DNA of 64,000 nt from Nemertoderma westbladi (GCA_032718475.1 JAUCBJ010007177.1:92072-156071); one strand, 5' to 3'. Numbered from the stretch's first letter, positions 40,709 through 50,200 are shown. Numbers and translations are program-made. The notes: a model not told the origin generated them from the sequence alone.

Positions 40709-41587
40709 CTAACTCTGTTTTGAGGCAGGAGACAAATTATAATCTCCCGTCTCGATACGTGTCTCCTCTAATAACACAATATCTTGGACCGGTCGGTCCA
40801 AGGTGTGTAAACCTTTAGTTTTACACTTTTTTGGGTGCGGACACTTGCACCTAATTTTCACAGTGACTGTGCGCACTATGTTTTGCACGTCTGGGTGTGT
40901 GTGCAAGATCACTCCAGTCTCCCAATACTTTCTCTTGACAATCGGTTCGGTTATCAACACGTAATCTCCCCTTTGGAGACTCCGAACCGTTTTGTACCAC
41001 TTTGTTCTGGTAGATATGGTGGGAAGATAGTATTCCCGCCAATATTCCCAGAATGTGTACGCCACAAACTGTGTTACTTTCCAGCTTTTACGACTATATA
41101 GGTCGGCACTAATGGGTTCTGATGCCGGCACAAGAAATGCTGGACTCTGCATTAGCAAATGATTCGGCGTTAATGCAACACCGTCTGGCAACATAGCTAT
41201 CGGCCTCGAGTTTAGGGTATGCTCGATTTCAATGAAAGCTGTGACCAGTTCGTCGTCGGTAAGTTGTTTGTTCACAGGCAACGTTTTGGCAATGGCCTGC
41301 TTCACAGAGCGAACTAAACGCTCCCAACTTCCTCCTCTCCAAGGACTTTCTGGAGTATTGAATCTCCACTCAACTCTTTGCGGCAAAAGTGCTGCAGAAA
41401 TTTCCTTATTCTGTGCTGCTTTATGAGCCGCGTTCAACTCGCTATTCCCTCCGACAAAGTTTGTACCCTTGTCAGAGTAGAATGCCTTTACTAGTCCTCT
41501 CCTGGCCATAAATCTCTTTAAGGCCAGGAGCAGAGATTTGGTCGACATGTCTGCCACACGCTCAATGTGTATGGCTCTACTCGCCAT
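40709..41587 (-). CDS. Integrase C-terminal part (DDE end plus DUF5641-like domain), frame-shifted from gag-pol
   Basis: 292 codons continuing the integrase in a different frame. It starts MASRAIHIE, which in BEL/Pao integrases follows the first catalytic strand. The second and third catalytic residues are visible: D39 in YSDKGTNFVG and E89 in WRGGSWERL. The C-terminal half matches the DUF5641-type tail (FWEYWREYYLP, LQRGDYVLI). It overlaps the end of the main ORF by 11 bases in the +1 frame. Compared with the family, the residues between KRW and the xASRA motif (about six, from memory) are mostly missing, consistent with a deletion of about 14 bases rather than a programmed shift. The ATG at 41,587 is probably not a natural start. 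Confidence 0.85.
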   Translation of the reverse strand: MASRAIHIERVADMSTKSLLLALKRFMARRGLVKAFYSDKGTNFVGGNSELNAAHKAAQNKEISAALLPQRVEWRFNTPESPWRGGSWERLVRSVKQAIAKTLPVNKQLTDDELVTAFIEIEHTLNSRPIAMLPDGVALTPNHLLMQSPAFLVPASEPISADLYSRKSWKVTQFVAYTFWEYWREYYLPTISTRTKWYKTVRSLQRGDYVLITEPIVKRKYWETGVILHTHPDVQNIVRTVTVKIRCKCPHPKKCKTKGLHTLDRPVQDIVLLEETRIETGDYNLSPASKQS

Positions 41588-44500
41588 ACATCCATCGCTT
41601 GTGGGTCAGCCGTCCACTCTTTGCTTCAATCGGACCAAAACAGTCCACCCCTGTATTCGTAAAGGGTGGGTCATATGCCTGCACTCTCGCTTCCGGGAGT
41701 TCAGCCATCTCCTGTTCCAATACTCTGGCGTTCACCCTCTTGCAAACCAGACAGGCGTCGTACATAGTGCCGACTGCCCTGCTTGGCTGCAATAGAATGA
41801 ATCGCTGTCTCGCTGCCGACAAACAGTGTAACCTTCCCGCGTGATGCAACCTCTTATGTATATCCCATAGAATCGCTCTTTGCAATTCCATCGGGTAACT
41901 AGGGATTATCACTGGGAATCGAAACTGTGAGTTTATGTCGACAGTCTGGATTCTCGATCTATGACAAATTAAACCCTTATGGATTAATGGACTCCATTTT
42001 CTAAGGGGTTTATAGAGAACTGGTCGTTGAGCCGATAATAGATGGAATTCTTTAGGGAAGGCACACATTTGATAATATCTCAAATGCTTTAATTCCGCTT
42101 GATCAATCTCATCCTCTGTCAGAGGTTGTTTCAATTTCCGAATTCGCTCACTATTGGTGCTCAATGGTTCTCTCAAATGTTTCGAATGTTTTATACAAAG
42201 GTACGAAACGTATCGGCTTAACCACGCAGTTCTTTTACAAATTGTCAGCCAAGAGGCAGACGAATTTAGTAATTTGTCATAAATACTGCATGACTCTAAT
42301 GCCAGCGACGGTTGTCCGCTAACTAATGGAAGTTTCGAATCCAAACCCGCAGGTTTGGAAACCAAGGGATCCATTGTGTCGGTCATTTTCTGTCCGTCAC
42401 TTACCAATTGTGACTCCAGTTTAGTCTGTAAGGGTGGTTTTATGTCGTAACTTACCCTTCCTGACCTAGTAGTCACGTAAGTCTGTTGGTCTGACAGGTC
42501 TCCGGGCCGCTCCAATGACTCTTCAGGCCGCTCCAATGACTCTTCAGGCCGCTCCAATGACTTAAGTTTGGCTTTAGACTTTGACTTAGAGACTTTCTCC
42601 ACCTTGACTTCTGCATCTTCAGGCATCGGATTGGTCACTATCTTTAGTCGCTCTGGCCAATGTTCCTGTGTCCTCGTTAGAAAATCAGGTCCATGCAACC
42701 AAAACTCCTGCGACTCTTCCTGACAGAATTCTGCCGGCATTACACCTCTCGAAGTTATGTCGGCCGGGTTCAACACTCCCGGACAATGTCTCCATTGTTC
42801 CTTCGTCGAAAAGTCAACGATCTGAGCGCGTCTATTGGCCACAAATGTCTTTAGTGCAATATTGTCGGCCGCAATGTATACTAACACCAAGGATGCGTCC
42901 GTCCAATAGAATAAGGTCAATGTCGTGTCTAACTCCTCAATTATTTGCTTACTTACCTCGACTGAAACTACAGCCACCTGTAACTCTGCACGAGGGACAG
43001 TCATGTATTTGACCGGCATTGTCTTTGATCTAGAAGTCACAAAGGCCGTCTCAAATTTGTCCTGACTTACCTCTCGGCAAAGGTAGGCTACCATACCAAA
43101 GCCGGTGTCACTTGCGTCACTAAATAGGTGGAGTTCGAGATCAGCTGGAAATACCAGCTGATTCGGAAAGTAGGATCGGGGCACATCTATATTTTTCAAT
43201 AGATGCAACTCGGCTTCCCACTCTCTCCACTGCTTTGCATGTATAGGAGATATTGGTTCGTCCCACTCTAAGTCGGACAACCAAATTTTCCTCATGCACG
43301 CTCGTGCCTGTAATATAACCGGACTGATAAAGTTCATCGGGTCAAATAGTCTACTTAGTGTCGATAAGCAAATTCTCTTTGTCAAAACTTTGTCTGGGCT
43401 ACTGGGCTCAAATCTAACTCTTACCTGGAACTTATCCGAATTCGGATTCCAAGCGAGTCCCAGTACTCGCGCCATGGGGATTGGTTCTACCCCCAATTCT
43501 ATGTCTCCGCTCCCGCGATCTTTTACCGGGAACGATTCTAATAGGGCCTCCGAATTAGTAGTGAACTTGGTCAGAGGAAATCCCCCTGTAGCCAAGCACT
43601 CCTGTAGGCCGTGAGCCACTTCTATGGCTTGTTCCGCCGTGTCCTTGGACACCAATCCGTCGTCCATGTAGAAGTTTCTCAGGATGGACTCGATAACCTC
43701 TACTGGGTACTTACCAATCTGGGCTGTTGCCGTTTTCTTTAAAACGAACAGCGTGCCATTCGGACTATCGCGGGCGCCAAATATCCTAACGTACATTTGG
43801 TATGTAACCACTGGGCCGGATAAGTCTTCATTCTCGTACCAGAGAAAGCGAAGGCTATCCTGGTCTGCCTTACAGGCTCTTACCTGGTGGAACATCGCCT
43901 CGATGTCACAAGTAAATGCGAATCGCCGCTGTCTAAAACGCAACAGTATTCCAATCAAATAGTTATTCAGGTTGGGACCATCCATCAACTCTGAATTCAG
44001 GGACATACCTCTATAGACTGCTGCGCAGTCGTTGACTACTCGGACTTTGTCTGGCTTGTCAGGGTGAGTCACATAGTGGTGTGGAAGGTAATAAGTCTGG
44101 TCTGTCACTAAGTCAGGGTCCTCTACCTTCCCAGCAAATCCCTTGGCGAAATAGTTGTTGATCTGGGCGCAATACTTCTCCCTAATGCCTGGATTCCTCA
44201 ACAACCGAGCCCTTACTCCGTTCAATCTTTTCAAGGCTAAGTTGTAGTTGTTCTCCAACTTAGGAGGTTGTCGACGCCACAACATTCCAACTTCAAAATG
44301 TCCAGTCGGTAGCAGACGTATGGTGTCTTCCATCATCTCCAGCGACCGTTTCTCATCAGTAGACATGGCTAGGTCATATCCACCGGGTTCCATTGCGTCC
44401 CTGTCCAGCCATTCGACGGTTCTAGCTCCTGTCTCGAGGTCCTGGCGTATCAATTCCTTCTGTAGCTCCTCCTCACTGTATTGGAAAATGTCGAGGTCTC

Positions 44501-47500
44501 GATATTTAGCCACTTGACCCTCCACTATGTCTGTATAAGTCAAAACGTTAGTCAAATAGGTAGCGTGGGCCGCTGAACCAGACCCACGGGTCTGATAACA
44601 GTAGTCCTCGGGTTCACTATCTGTCCGGTCGTTATGAAGTGGTTCCGACAACCTAACATTATCGGGAATCAACTCCTCGTCCGACTCGCTAAAGTCACTA
44701 TAGTGGTCAATACAGGTTCTCCTAAACTCGTCTATGTCTGGTGGTTCTACTAACGGTGGTTGAGTTATAGGCTGTAATTCATCGTATCTGTTCATTGGCT
44801 TGTCGCCACCTGTAAACTCATAAGACATGGGTACTCTTGTATACCAACCTAGTATGGTCCTATGGGCATGTGGTCCATTGACATGCGGCTCAGCTGGTCT
44901 CGTTTCCCATATCTGGTGTGCGATCAGCTGTTCTGCACCAATTAACATGGAAACATTCCTATAACCTACCTGGTGTCTGGGTATCCTGAGCTTGTCAAAA
45001 TACTCCTGTGCTATGGGACTCATCGGCGGCACCTTACCTAACTGCCTGCCGAATCCCTTCATAGCTAGACACTTAAATCCGTCCAATGGCAAAGCTTTCC
45101 GTTCTTGTCGAGTGTGTTGGTCTCTCGGAAGTAGGGAATCTAGTTCTACCGAAATTCTGTGTCCCTTGAGGTCTCCTACCCCGTGCATAGACTTCAACTC
45201 TATTTGGATCTCCTCGGCGTCCTGGAAGCTAGAAACGGCTCTCGCCACTTCCTCGTCGATATAAGATAATGTGGACGCAGTGTCCAACATCACATATATT
45301 CGCTTCGATCCCTTATCGCCAGTGAGTTTCACCGGAATCACGCTAAATATTTCCGACGTGGCCGATGATAAATACGTCCGCGCGCTGGTCGATGAACTAT
45401 CCGCGGTGAAACCTTGGCAGGTCACTTCTCTCGCGCTCGACTCGCCATCCTCGTCCGACGAACCTGGTTGGTAACCATCGTCCTGGATGCCAGTGTACGT
45501 ATTCCTCCTTATCGATATGGGTTCTTTGCTCCCCTTCCTGTGAGGATTTCGCTGTAAGTAACGGTCCGTTGGGGTGTGGAAATCCGCATGTAGCAACTTG
45601 TGATGTAGTCTGCCGCATTCCATGCATCCGTCCTTGCTGTTCGGGCACTGCCGCCGTACATGGCCTGGCGCAAGACATGCCCAACAGGTGTCCAACGTCC
45701 GCACTTGAACTCTTCTCTGTTCCGAATTTAATTCTTTGAACCGTCTGCAACTATCTAACTTATGGTCGTCAGATCTTACCTCCTTTAGTAAACAGTATTG
45801 GCAACCTACAAATCCATCCGGCAACTCCTGTTGCTTTAACCTAGGTCTATCTAACCGCTCACCTGACCATACTCGCGAGTCTGATCTAAAGGCTGGGGTA
45901 TTCGAATTATATCTGTCTACTGAGTTAAATGTCACAGTGGTCCTGTCATCGTCAAAACTTACCATAGACTTACCGGTAACAGGTTTAGACTCTCTCATAT
46001 TCTCTTCTGAGAAGTTTGATTTCATCTCTGCTACTGCGTCTGTGGCTATCATGTCATGAATATGCTGAAGTGTCAACACCTTACCTTGGCCCTCCAACTT
46101 ATTCTCTAATTTGCGCCATTTCTGTCTGTAACGCATGTTTAAACGTCTTATTACGCTTTTCAAAACTTCGGCGTGATCACCATGATGAGGTAGATTCACC
46201 GTCCTCAAGATGTCCAATGCGTTCGAAATAGCGTTCGCTAAGTTCAACAGCTCTAACGGAGTTGTAATCCTTCCGCCCTTACCCAAGTCTTCTACTATCG
46301 ACTGTGCCATCTTGGTTTTATTCCCGTAGATGTCACTAAGTGTCTTCATCGCTAACTCGAATGCTCTTTCGTTGCCGACGAAGTTATCAGCAATGGCTCT
46401 AGGTTCTCGATGGAGCATCTGAAGCAAATAGTTGAACTTCTCGTTGGGAGTAAAGGTGCTGTTGGTTAGCTGCTCGTCGACATAGGTTTTGAAGGTCCTC
46501 CAATGTTTGTGGTTGCCCATAAACTTCTGGGGTTGTTGCGTCGGCAGTCCTTGCCTAGCAGCAAACTTACCTATGTCTCTAAGGGTTGCGTCGTTCCGGG
46601 TTAACAAATGGTTTAGTTCCGCAGGGTTATTAAGTCTGGTCCTTTCCCGGTGGTTCCAACTTACCTGCTCCGCGTCGGTCCTTCTTTCCTTATAGTTTCG
46701 GGACTTCTGACGTCTCATTTCTTCCTCTTCATCGCTTGACTCAGTGTCAGTCCTTAGCGCTCGCGATGGTTTGCGCGCCGAGGCCCTGACCCAAGCATCC
46801 TCAATAAATTTCTCTGCCGAATTTTCGAAATTGGGATTATGAATATTCGGGACAGGCGTCCTTACCTGAGGTCTATGTGGTATAGTCTCCTCCGATATGC
46901 GTACTCGTTGACTAGGCTGGACTTTATCTAACTCAGGCCTGCTGGGATTAGAATTACTTCTTACCTGGGCTGCTTCCTTTAACCGTAGGTTGCTAAGCAT
47001 GTCCGTTATAGGTTGGATGTGCGGCGATATAGCTTGCGCTAAACTAGCACTTAACTCATCCCTCGTAATAAATTCCTGGCTAGGGTTCTGTTGTATAGTC
47101 GGCTCTATCTGAGTAATCCGCTGTCTCTCATATGATCCCTCTTCCGGTTTAACCCGGAAGTTCTCCGTCGAACTGGGTCGGCGCTCCGTCCCCGTATTCC
47201 AAACCCGCGGGTTCGGTTCGCCCAATACTCGGCCCGTCGGAGTTTCTCTAAACTCTTCATTGTCTCGTTCGGTATACAGTGGTGCGGTGTTCCGATGACG
47301 TAGATCCTGCGCGATAGGTGAAGCACTAATACCAACTGGCGTGCGATATGTAGAGAATGGTTTAGCGATCCGTGTACTCGTAATAGCTGGACCAGGTATA
47401 GGAATTCTGGTCGTCGTCGACTCGCGTATGGTCGGAGTTCTCGCTTCCTGTTCGGCCTTCTGCAGTGCGAACAGTTCTCGCAACTCAGTCCCTACACTCG

Positions 47501-48773
47501 CCCCACATTCTTCGATCATTCGCATCCCCTTCTCGGCGATTTCGTTCGCCTTCCTAGTCCGTTCTTCGCTCTCTAAACTTAATCTCGCACTTTCCAACTG
47601 CGCCAGTTTACGTTCTTCTTCCTCCCTTGCTCGTCTCGCTGCGCCCTCTTCTTCTACACGCGCCTTCTCTTCATACAACGCCCGTCTCTCCCTCTCGCGC
47701 TCAAGTTCGCGCTCCTTGCGCTCGCGTTCGAGTTGGAGTTCGTATTCCCTGTGTTCGCGTTCCTTCTGTTCGCGTTCGAGCTGGAGTTCGCGTTCCTTGC
47801 GTTCGCGTTCCTTCTGTTCGCGTTCGAGCTGGAGTTCGCGTTCCTTGCGTTCGCGTTCCGCTTGCTCGCGCTTACCTTTCTCTTCCAACTCTCGCAACTT
47901 TGCGTCTAACTTACGTGTTCGCTCCCGTTCCCGCTCGGCTTCCTTCCGTGCTTCCGATGCACACAAAACTTCTGCCTGTTGTTCGTCTAGTCGGCGTCTT
48001 CTCTCCTCTGCCGAGTTGTGAGAAACAAGGGATCTAGCACATATTACCTTACCTCGCGCGTGACTAACCTGGGAATCGCCGCTGTCTCTAGATGCGTCAT
48101 CAGGTGGAGTCAACGTCCTCTGTTGGATGTTCTCCGTCGTCGGTAGCACCTGACCTGGTACCACCACTCCATTCTGCATCAGCCAGCTAGTAACTTCCCT
48201 TTGATACCTGCGCTCCTCCTTGTCTTGGATCTCTTCTCGCTCCACTAACTCTCTCAACTCTGCGTCACTCACTTGAGTCGCCTGCGCTTGTGATGCCCAT
48301 AGCAGCCAGTTCTCCGTCCTAACTCGTCGGAATCGCTCTGATAACTCGCGGTGTTCCAACAAGGCTGCTAAAACCCTGTCGTAAATCCTCGTTGCTACGT
48401 CGCTTGACTGAGACTCTACTGCCTTCTTCGCTAGGACTGCAAGCTCCTCCGTCTGCTTGAATAACGCTGAGTTATATCCTCTTCTAATCTCTACTAACCC
48501 TTCCCGTCCGATGTTCGCTGAGTCGGCTAACATCTTCCTTACCTTGTCCGTCGTCCGAGTTATATGTCCGGCGTGCGCGCGAAGTTTCTTTTTTATCGCG
48601 ATATCGAACTCTCTATCACTCACCTGACTTACGCTCGGTGGACTTGAAGGATTATTTCGGGAACTACGGGTACTCCTTACAGCCGTCGGGACCACGGCAC
48701 TTACCATACCCACAGGTCTGGAAACCGGGCTCCGGGCTCTCGCTTCTGCTACACTACCCTCCCTATCACTCAC
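41577..48773 (-). CDS. Gag-Pol polyprotein of BEL/Pao element (gag, protease, RT, RNase H, integrase N-terminal part)
   Basis: Open frame of 2,398 codons; its first codon here is GTG and the first ATG is at 48,707 (codon 23), in good context (G at -3 and +4). In order: charged coiled coil at about residues 260-410 with ERKERELQLEREQ-type repeats; DUF1759-like gag domain at about 745-885; CCHC-type knuckles at about 988-1060; retropepsin with catalytic MLDTAST at about 1160; BEL-type RT with FYMDDG at about 1703; RNase H acidic residues in LFSDAS (about 1885), PRAEL (about 1929) and YWTDAS (about 1957); integrase H2C2 zinc site at about 2306-2345 and first catalytic D in DCFGP (about 2377). 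It stops at TAG 41,577, inside the integrase core. The coding strand carries five palindromes and about 21 GGTAAG hexamers. Confidence 0.92.
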   Translation of the reverse strand: MSDREGSVAEARARSPVSRPVGMVSAVVPTAVRSTRSSRNNPSSPPSVSQVSDREFDIAIKKKLRAHAGHITRTTDKVRKMLADSANIGREGLVEIRRGYNSALFKQTEELAVLAKKAVESQSSDVATRIYDRVLAALLEHRELSERFRRVRTENWLLWASQAQATQVSDAELRELVEREEIQDKEERRYQREVTSWLMQNGVVVPGQVLPTTENIQQRTLTPPDDASRDSGDSQVSHARGKVICARSLVSHNSAEERRRRLDEQQAEVLCASEARKEAERERERTRKLDAKLRELEEKGKREQAERERKERELQLEREQKERERKERELQLEREQKEREHREYELQLERERKERELERERERRALYEEKARVEEEGAARRAREEEERKLAQLESARLSLESEERTRKANEIAEKGMRMIEECGASVGTELRELFALQKAEQEARTPTIRESTTTRIPIPGPAITSTRIAKPFSTYRTPVGISASPIAQDLRHRNTAPLYTERDNEEFRETPTGRVLGEPNPRVWNTGTERRPSSTENFRVKPEEGSYERQRITQIEPTIQQNPSQEFITRDELSASLAQAISPHIQPITDMLSNLRLKEAAQVRSNSNPSRPELDKVQPSQRVRISEETIPHRPQVRTPVPNIHNPNFENSAEKFIEDAWVRASARKPSRALRTDTESSDEEEEMRRQKSRNYKERRTDAEQVSWNHRERTRLNNPAELNHLLTRNDATLRDIGKFAARQGLPTQQPQKFMGNHKHWRTFKTYVDEQLTNSTFTPNEKFNYLLQMLHREPRAIADNFVGNERAFELAMKTLSDIYGNKTKMAQSIVEDLGKGGRITTPLELLNLANAISNALDILRTVNLPHHGDHAEVLKSVIRRLNMRYRQKWRKLENKLEGQGKVLTLQHIHDMIATDAVAEMKSNFSEENMRESKPVTGKSMVSFDDDRTTVTFNSVDRYNSNTPAFRSDSRVWSGERLDRPRLKQQELPDGFVGCQYCLLKEVRSDDHKLDSCRRFKELNSEQRRVQVRTLDTCWACLAPGHVRRQCPNSKDGCMECGRLHHKLLHADFHTPTDRYLQRNPHRKGSKEPISIRRNTYTGIQDDGYQPGSSDEDGESSAREVTCQGFTADSSSTSARTYLSSATSEIFSVIPVKLTGDKGSKRIYVMLDTASTLSYIDEEVARAVSSFQDAEEIQIELKSMHGVGDLKGHRISVELDSLLPRDQHTRQERKALPLDGFKCLAMKGFGRQLGKVPPMSPIAQEYFDKLRIPRHQVGYRNVSMLIGAEQLIAHQIWETRPAEPHVNGPHAHRTILGWYTRVPMSYEFTGGDKPMNRYDELQPITQPPLVEPPDIDEFRRTCIDHYSDFSESDEELIPDNVRLSEPLHNDRTDSEPEDYCYQTRGSGSAAHATYLTNVLTYTDIVEGQVAKYRDLDIFQYSEEELQKELIRQDLETGARTVEWLDRDAMEPGGYDLAMSTDEKRSLEMMEDTIRLLPTGHFEVGMLWRRQPPKLENNYNLALKRLNGVRARLLRNPGIREKYCAQINNYFAKGFAGKVEDPDLVTDQTYYLPHHYVTHPDKPDKVRVVNDCAAVYRGMSLNSELMDGPNLNNYLIGILLRFRQRRFAFTCDIEAMFHQVRACKADQDSLRFLWYENEDLSGPVVTYQMYVRIFGARDSPNGTLFVLKKTATAQIGKYPVEVIESILRNFYMDDGLVSKDTAEQAIEVAHGLQECLATGGFPLTKFTTNSEALLESFPVKDRGSGDIELGVEPIPMARVLGLAWNPNSDKFQVRVRFEPSSPDKVLTKRICLSTLSRLFDPMNFISPVILQARACMRKIWLSDLEWDEPISPIHAKQWREWEAELHLLKNIDVPRSYFPNQLVFPADLELHLFSDASDTGFGMVAYLCREVSQDKFETAFVTSRSKTMPVKYMTVPRAELQVAVVSVEVSKQIIEELDTTLTLFYWTDASLVLVYIAADNIALKTFVANRRAQIVDFSTKEQWRHCPGVLNPADITSRGVMPAEFCQEESQEFWLHGPDFLTRTQEHWPERLKIVTNPMPEDAEVKVEKVSKSKSKAKLKSLERPEESLERPEESLERPGDLSDQQTYVTTRSGRVSYDIKPPLQTKLESQLVSDGQKMTDTMDPLVSKPAGLDSKLPLVSGQPSLALESCSIYDKLLNSSASWLTICKRTAWLSRYVSYLCIKHSKHLREPLSTNSERIRKLKQPLTEDEIDQAELKHLRYYQMCAFPKEFHLLSAQRPVLYKPLRKWSPLIHKGLICHRSRIQTVDINSQFRFPVIIPSYPMELQRAILWDIHKRLHHAGRLHCLSAARQRFILLQPSRAVGTMYDACLVCKRVNARVLEQEMAELPEARVQAYDPPFTNTGVDCFGPIEAKSGRLTHKRWMYGE
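42342..42357. repeat. Palindrome copy 5, CAAACCCGCAGGTTTG
   Basis: Inside pol, read as KPAGL (first base at codon position 3). Confidence 0.85.
42493..42562 (-). repeat. Short in-frame tandem repeat in pol
   Basis: Three 24-bp copies encoding the octapeptide SLERPEES (last copy diverged), in the linker between RNase H and integrase of the polyprotein, next to a KSKSKAKLKS basic run. Confidence 0.8.
44579..44594. repeat. Palindrome copy 6, CAGACCCACGGGTCTG
   Basis: Inside gag-pol between protease and RT, read as QTRGS (codon position 1). Two positions differ from the consensus in compensating fashion (AGACC / GGTCT), keeping the dyad. Confidence 0.8.
45868..45883. repeat. Palindrome copy 7, CATACTCGCGAGTCTG
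   Basis: Degenerate copy in gag just before the zinc knuckles. Core ACTCGCGAGT is a perfect dyad with paired changes from ACCCGCGGGT. Read as DSRVW (codon position 2). Confidence 0.65.
47200..47215. repeat. Palindrome copy 8, CAAACCCGCGGGTTCG
   Basis: Inside gag after the coiled coil, read as NPRVW (codon position 2). Confidence 0.8.
47690..47870 (-). repeat. Tandem repeat encoding the gag coiled coil
   Basis: Near-identical repeated segments (GCGTTCGAGCTGGAGTTCGC and similar on the plus strand) encode the ERKERELQLEREQ repeats. The opposite strand is also open over this stretch because of the repeat composition. Confidence 0.8.
48705..48720. repeat. Palindrome copy 9, CATACCCACAGGTCTG
   Basis: Degenerate copy in the N-terminus of gag (SRPVGM, codon position 3). 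It contains the first ATG of the main ORF (48,707). Confidence 0.6.
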
Positions 48774-48775
48774 CT
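48768..48775 (-). promoter_or_regulatory. Candidate 5' splice site AG|GTGAGT at the end of the small acidic ORF
   Basis: Near-consensus donor; the exon side would end at 48,774 after 81 codons plus two bases of the acidic ORF. A near-identical GTGAGTGATAG motif occurs again at about 48,609. Inferred. Confidence 0.4.
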
Positions 48776-49018
48776 CTGTCCGACTGCTATACAGTCCTTC
48801 CTTACAGTAGCGGTAGGGGATCCTAATACTATTACTTGAGGTTGTTGTTCTTCCTCACTAGTCACTGTCTCGTCCTCCTGTTCACTTACGTCAGCGTCGC
48901 TCGCTGCGTCGTCATAGTCGGCATTGTCATCAACAGTAATGTTTACGCTATCGTCAGTCGGCGGTCCAGCCGCCGTCTCATAGCTGTCCTCTAGTGCCTC
49001 TTTGTCTGAGACACTCAT
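48770..49018 (-). CDS. Small acidic ORF at the start of the retroelement coding region
   Basis: 82 codons from ATG 49,018 to TGA 48,770-48,772. Very acidic (NADYDDAASDADVSEQEDE). It overlaps the open frame of gag-pol, which is open from 48,854, in the -1 frame relation. It could be an upstream ORF with reinitiation at 48,707, an N-terminal gag segment joined by frameshifting (no obvious slippery heptamer seen), or a leader exon spliced to a downstream ORF via the AG|GTGAGT at its end. The ATG is the first plausible start after the leader. Confidence 0.6.
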   Translation of the reverse strand: MSVSDKEALEDSYETAAGPPTDDSVNITVDDNADYDDAASDADVSEQEDETVTSEEEQQPQVIVLGSPTATVRKDCIAVGQR

Positions 49019-50200
49019 AGTCTAAATAATGTTTGCCTTCCGGCAAAATATCTCACAAAATTCGAGATATAATTATAATTTAACCGAAACACGGTCAAAT
49101 TATTTGTCAAATATCAGTTGGTCCAAATGTCAAATAAATTCGCAATGCAATATTGTGAATTTAATGGGGTATATAGTTATAGCAAATACTAACACAATAT
49201 TTAAACAAAAATATTATTCTATAGCTACTATATAGTATTAAATACCGGTATAGCACAAAATAACTTTGAATCTAATACAAAATATTCAAAATATACTTGC
49301 CGCCCGAATATTTCTAATTTTATATATAGCTCTAATCAACGTAATTTTAATTTCAAATATTATATGTATCCACTAGCGCGTGGCTACATCTTCGGGTTGC
49401 GACTCTCTCTAACTCTCTCTCTAACTTGAGCGATTCAAAACCATGGCCGGCTAAACCTAAATATCCTAACTAATAAATTGAGTTCAGCTTCGCAGTTAAA
49501 CAACCGATAATTTTTTACTGCTTCCACAAACACACTGGTGCCAACAGAACAACTAACCTTGTTTGCTGTGAGATTCCACGTCCGCGTCCAAAGATTCAGG
49601 CCCTTCGCTGATTGCAAACCGAACCCGCAGACCCACACGAACCCCAAACTCAGAAGTCCCGTCTTGCCATGTATCTCCAGATGGTATAAAATAACTAAGC
49701 GGTTACCTAACATACCGGTACAAAACTCTAGAATTTTACAAAATAATTTTGACCGAAACTGAATTCTCGCAAACCTAGCTAATAATTTTCAAAAAAACTT
49801 ACTAATTACTGTTTGCCCTAAGGCCTAAGGAACTGCTGTATTCGCAATTAGCAAAACGTACTACCGTACATCCACTGTATGCAGTACAGTAAGTAAAACA
49901 GTACACCAACCTAACAGCCTAATGATACTGTATGTGGTACGGCAAAACAAATGTCCCTTCTACCGTACGCAGTAACAACAATCAGCCTAATGTACTACTG
50001 TACTATTGTACGCAGCCAGTGAATACAGTAATCTAAACTAACAGCCTAACAGAATATACTTAATGTTCTACCGTACGCTAGCCTATAGCCTACAGCAGAC
50101 GATCACGTGCTCCAATTTATTACTTAATACTGTGATACTACTTTCAGCCTAAGAATACACTATTGACCGCTGCAAGCAACAGCCAATAAACGCGTATTAC
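49019..50200 (-). other. Leader between the 5' LTR and the first ORF
   Basis: 1,182 bp, AT-rich, non-coding. A TGG-initial stretch (TGGCTGTTGCTTGC, minus strand, ending at 50,185) lies 15 bases inside the LTR and may be the tRNA primer site, but no tRNA was assigned. A partial match to the palindrome (GTCTGCGGGTTCGG, near 49,622-49,635) is present. Packaging signals would be expected here. Confidence 0.5.

Noticed and set aside
47341-48021. 226-codon plus-strand frame rich in Ser/Arg
   Set aside because: Antisense shadow of the repetitive gag coiled coil.
49618-49640. Tenth palindrome copy in the leader
   Set aside because: Only half matches (GCGGGTTCGG); the dyad is lost.
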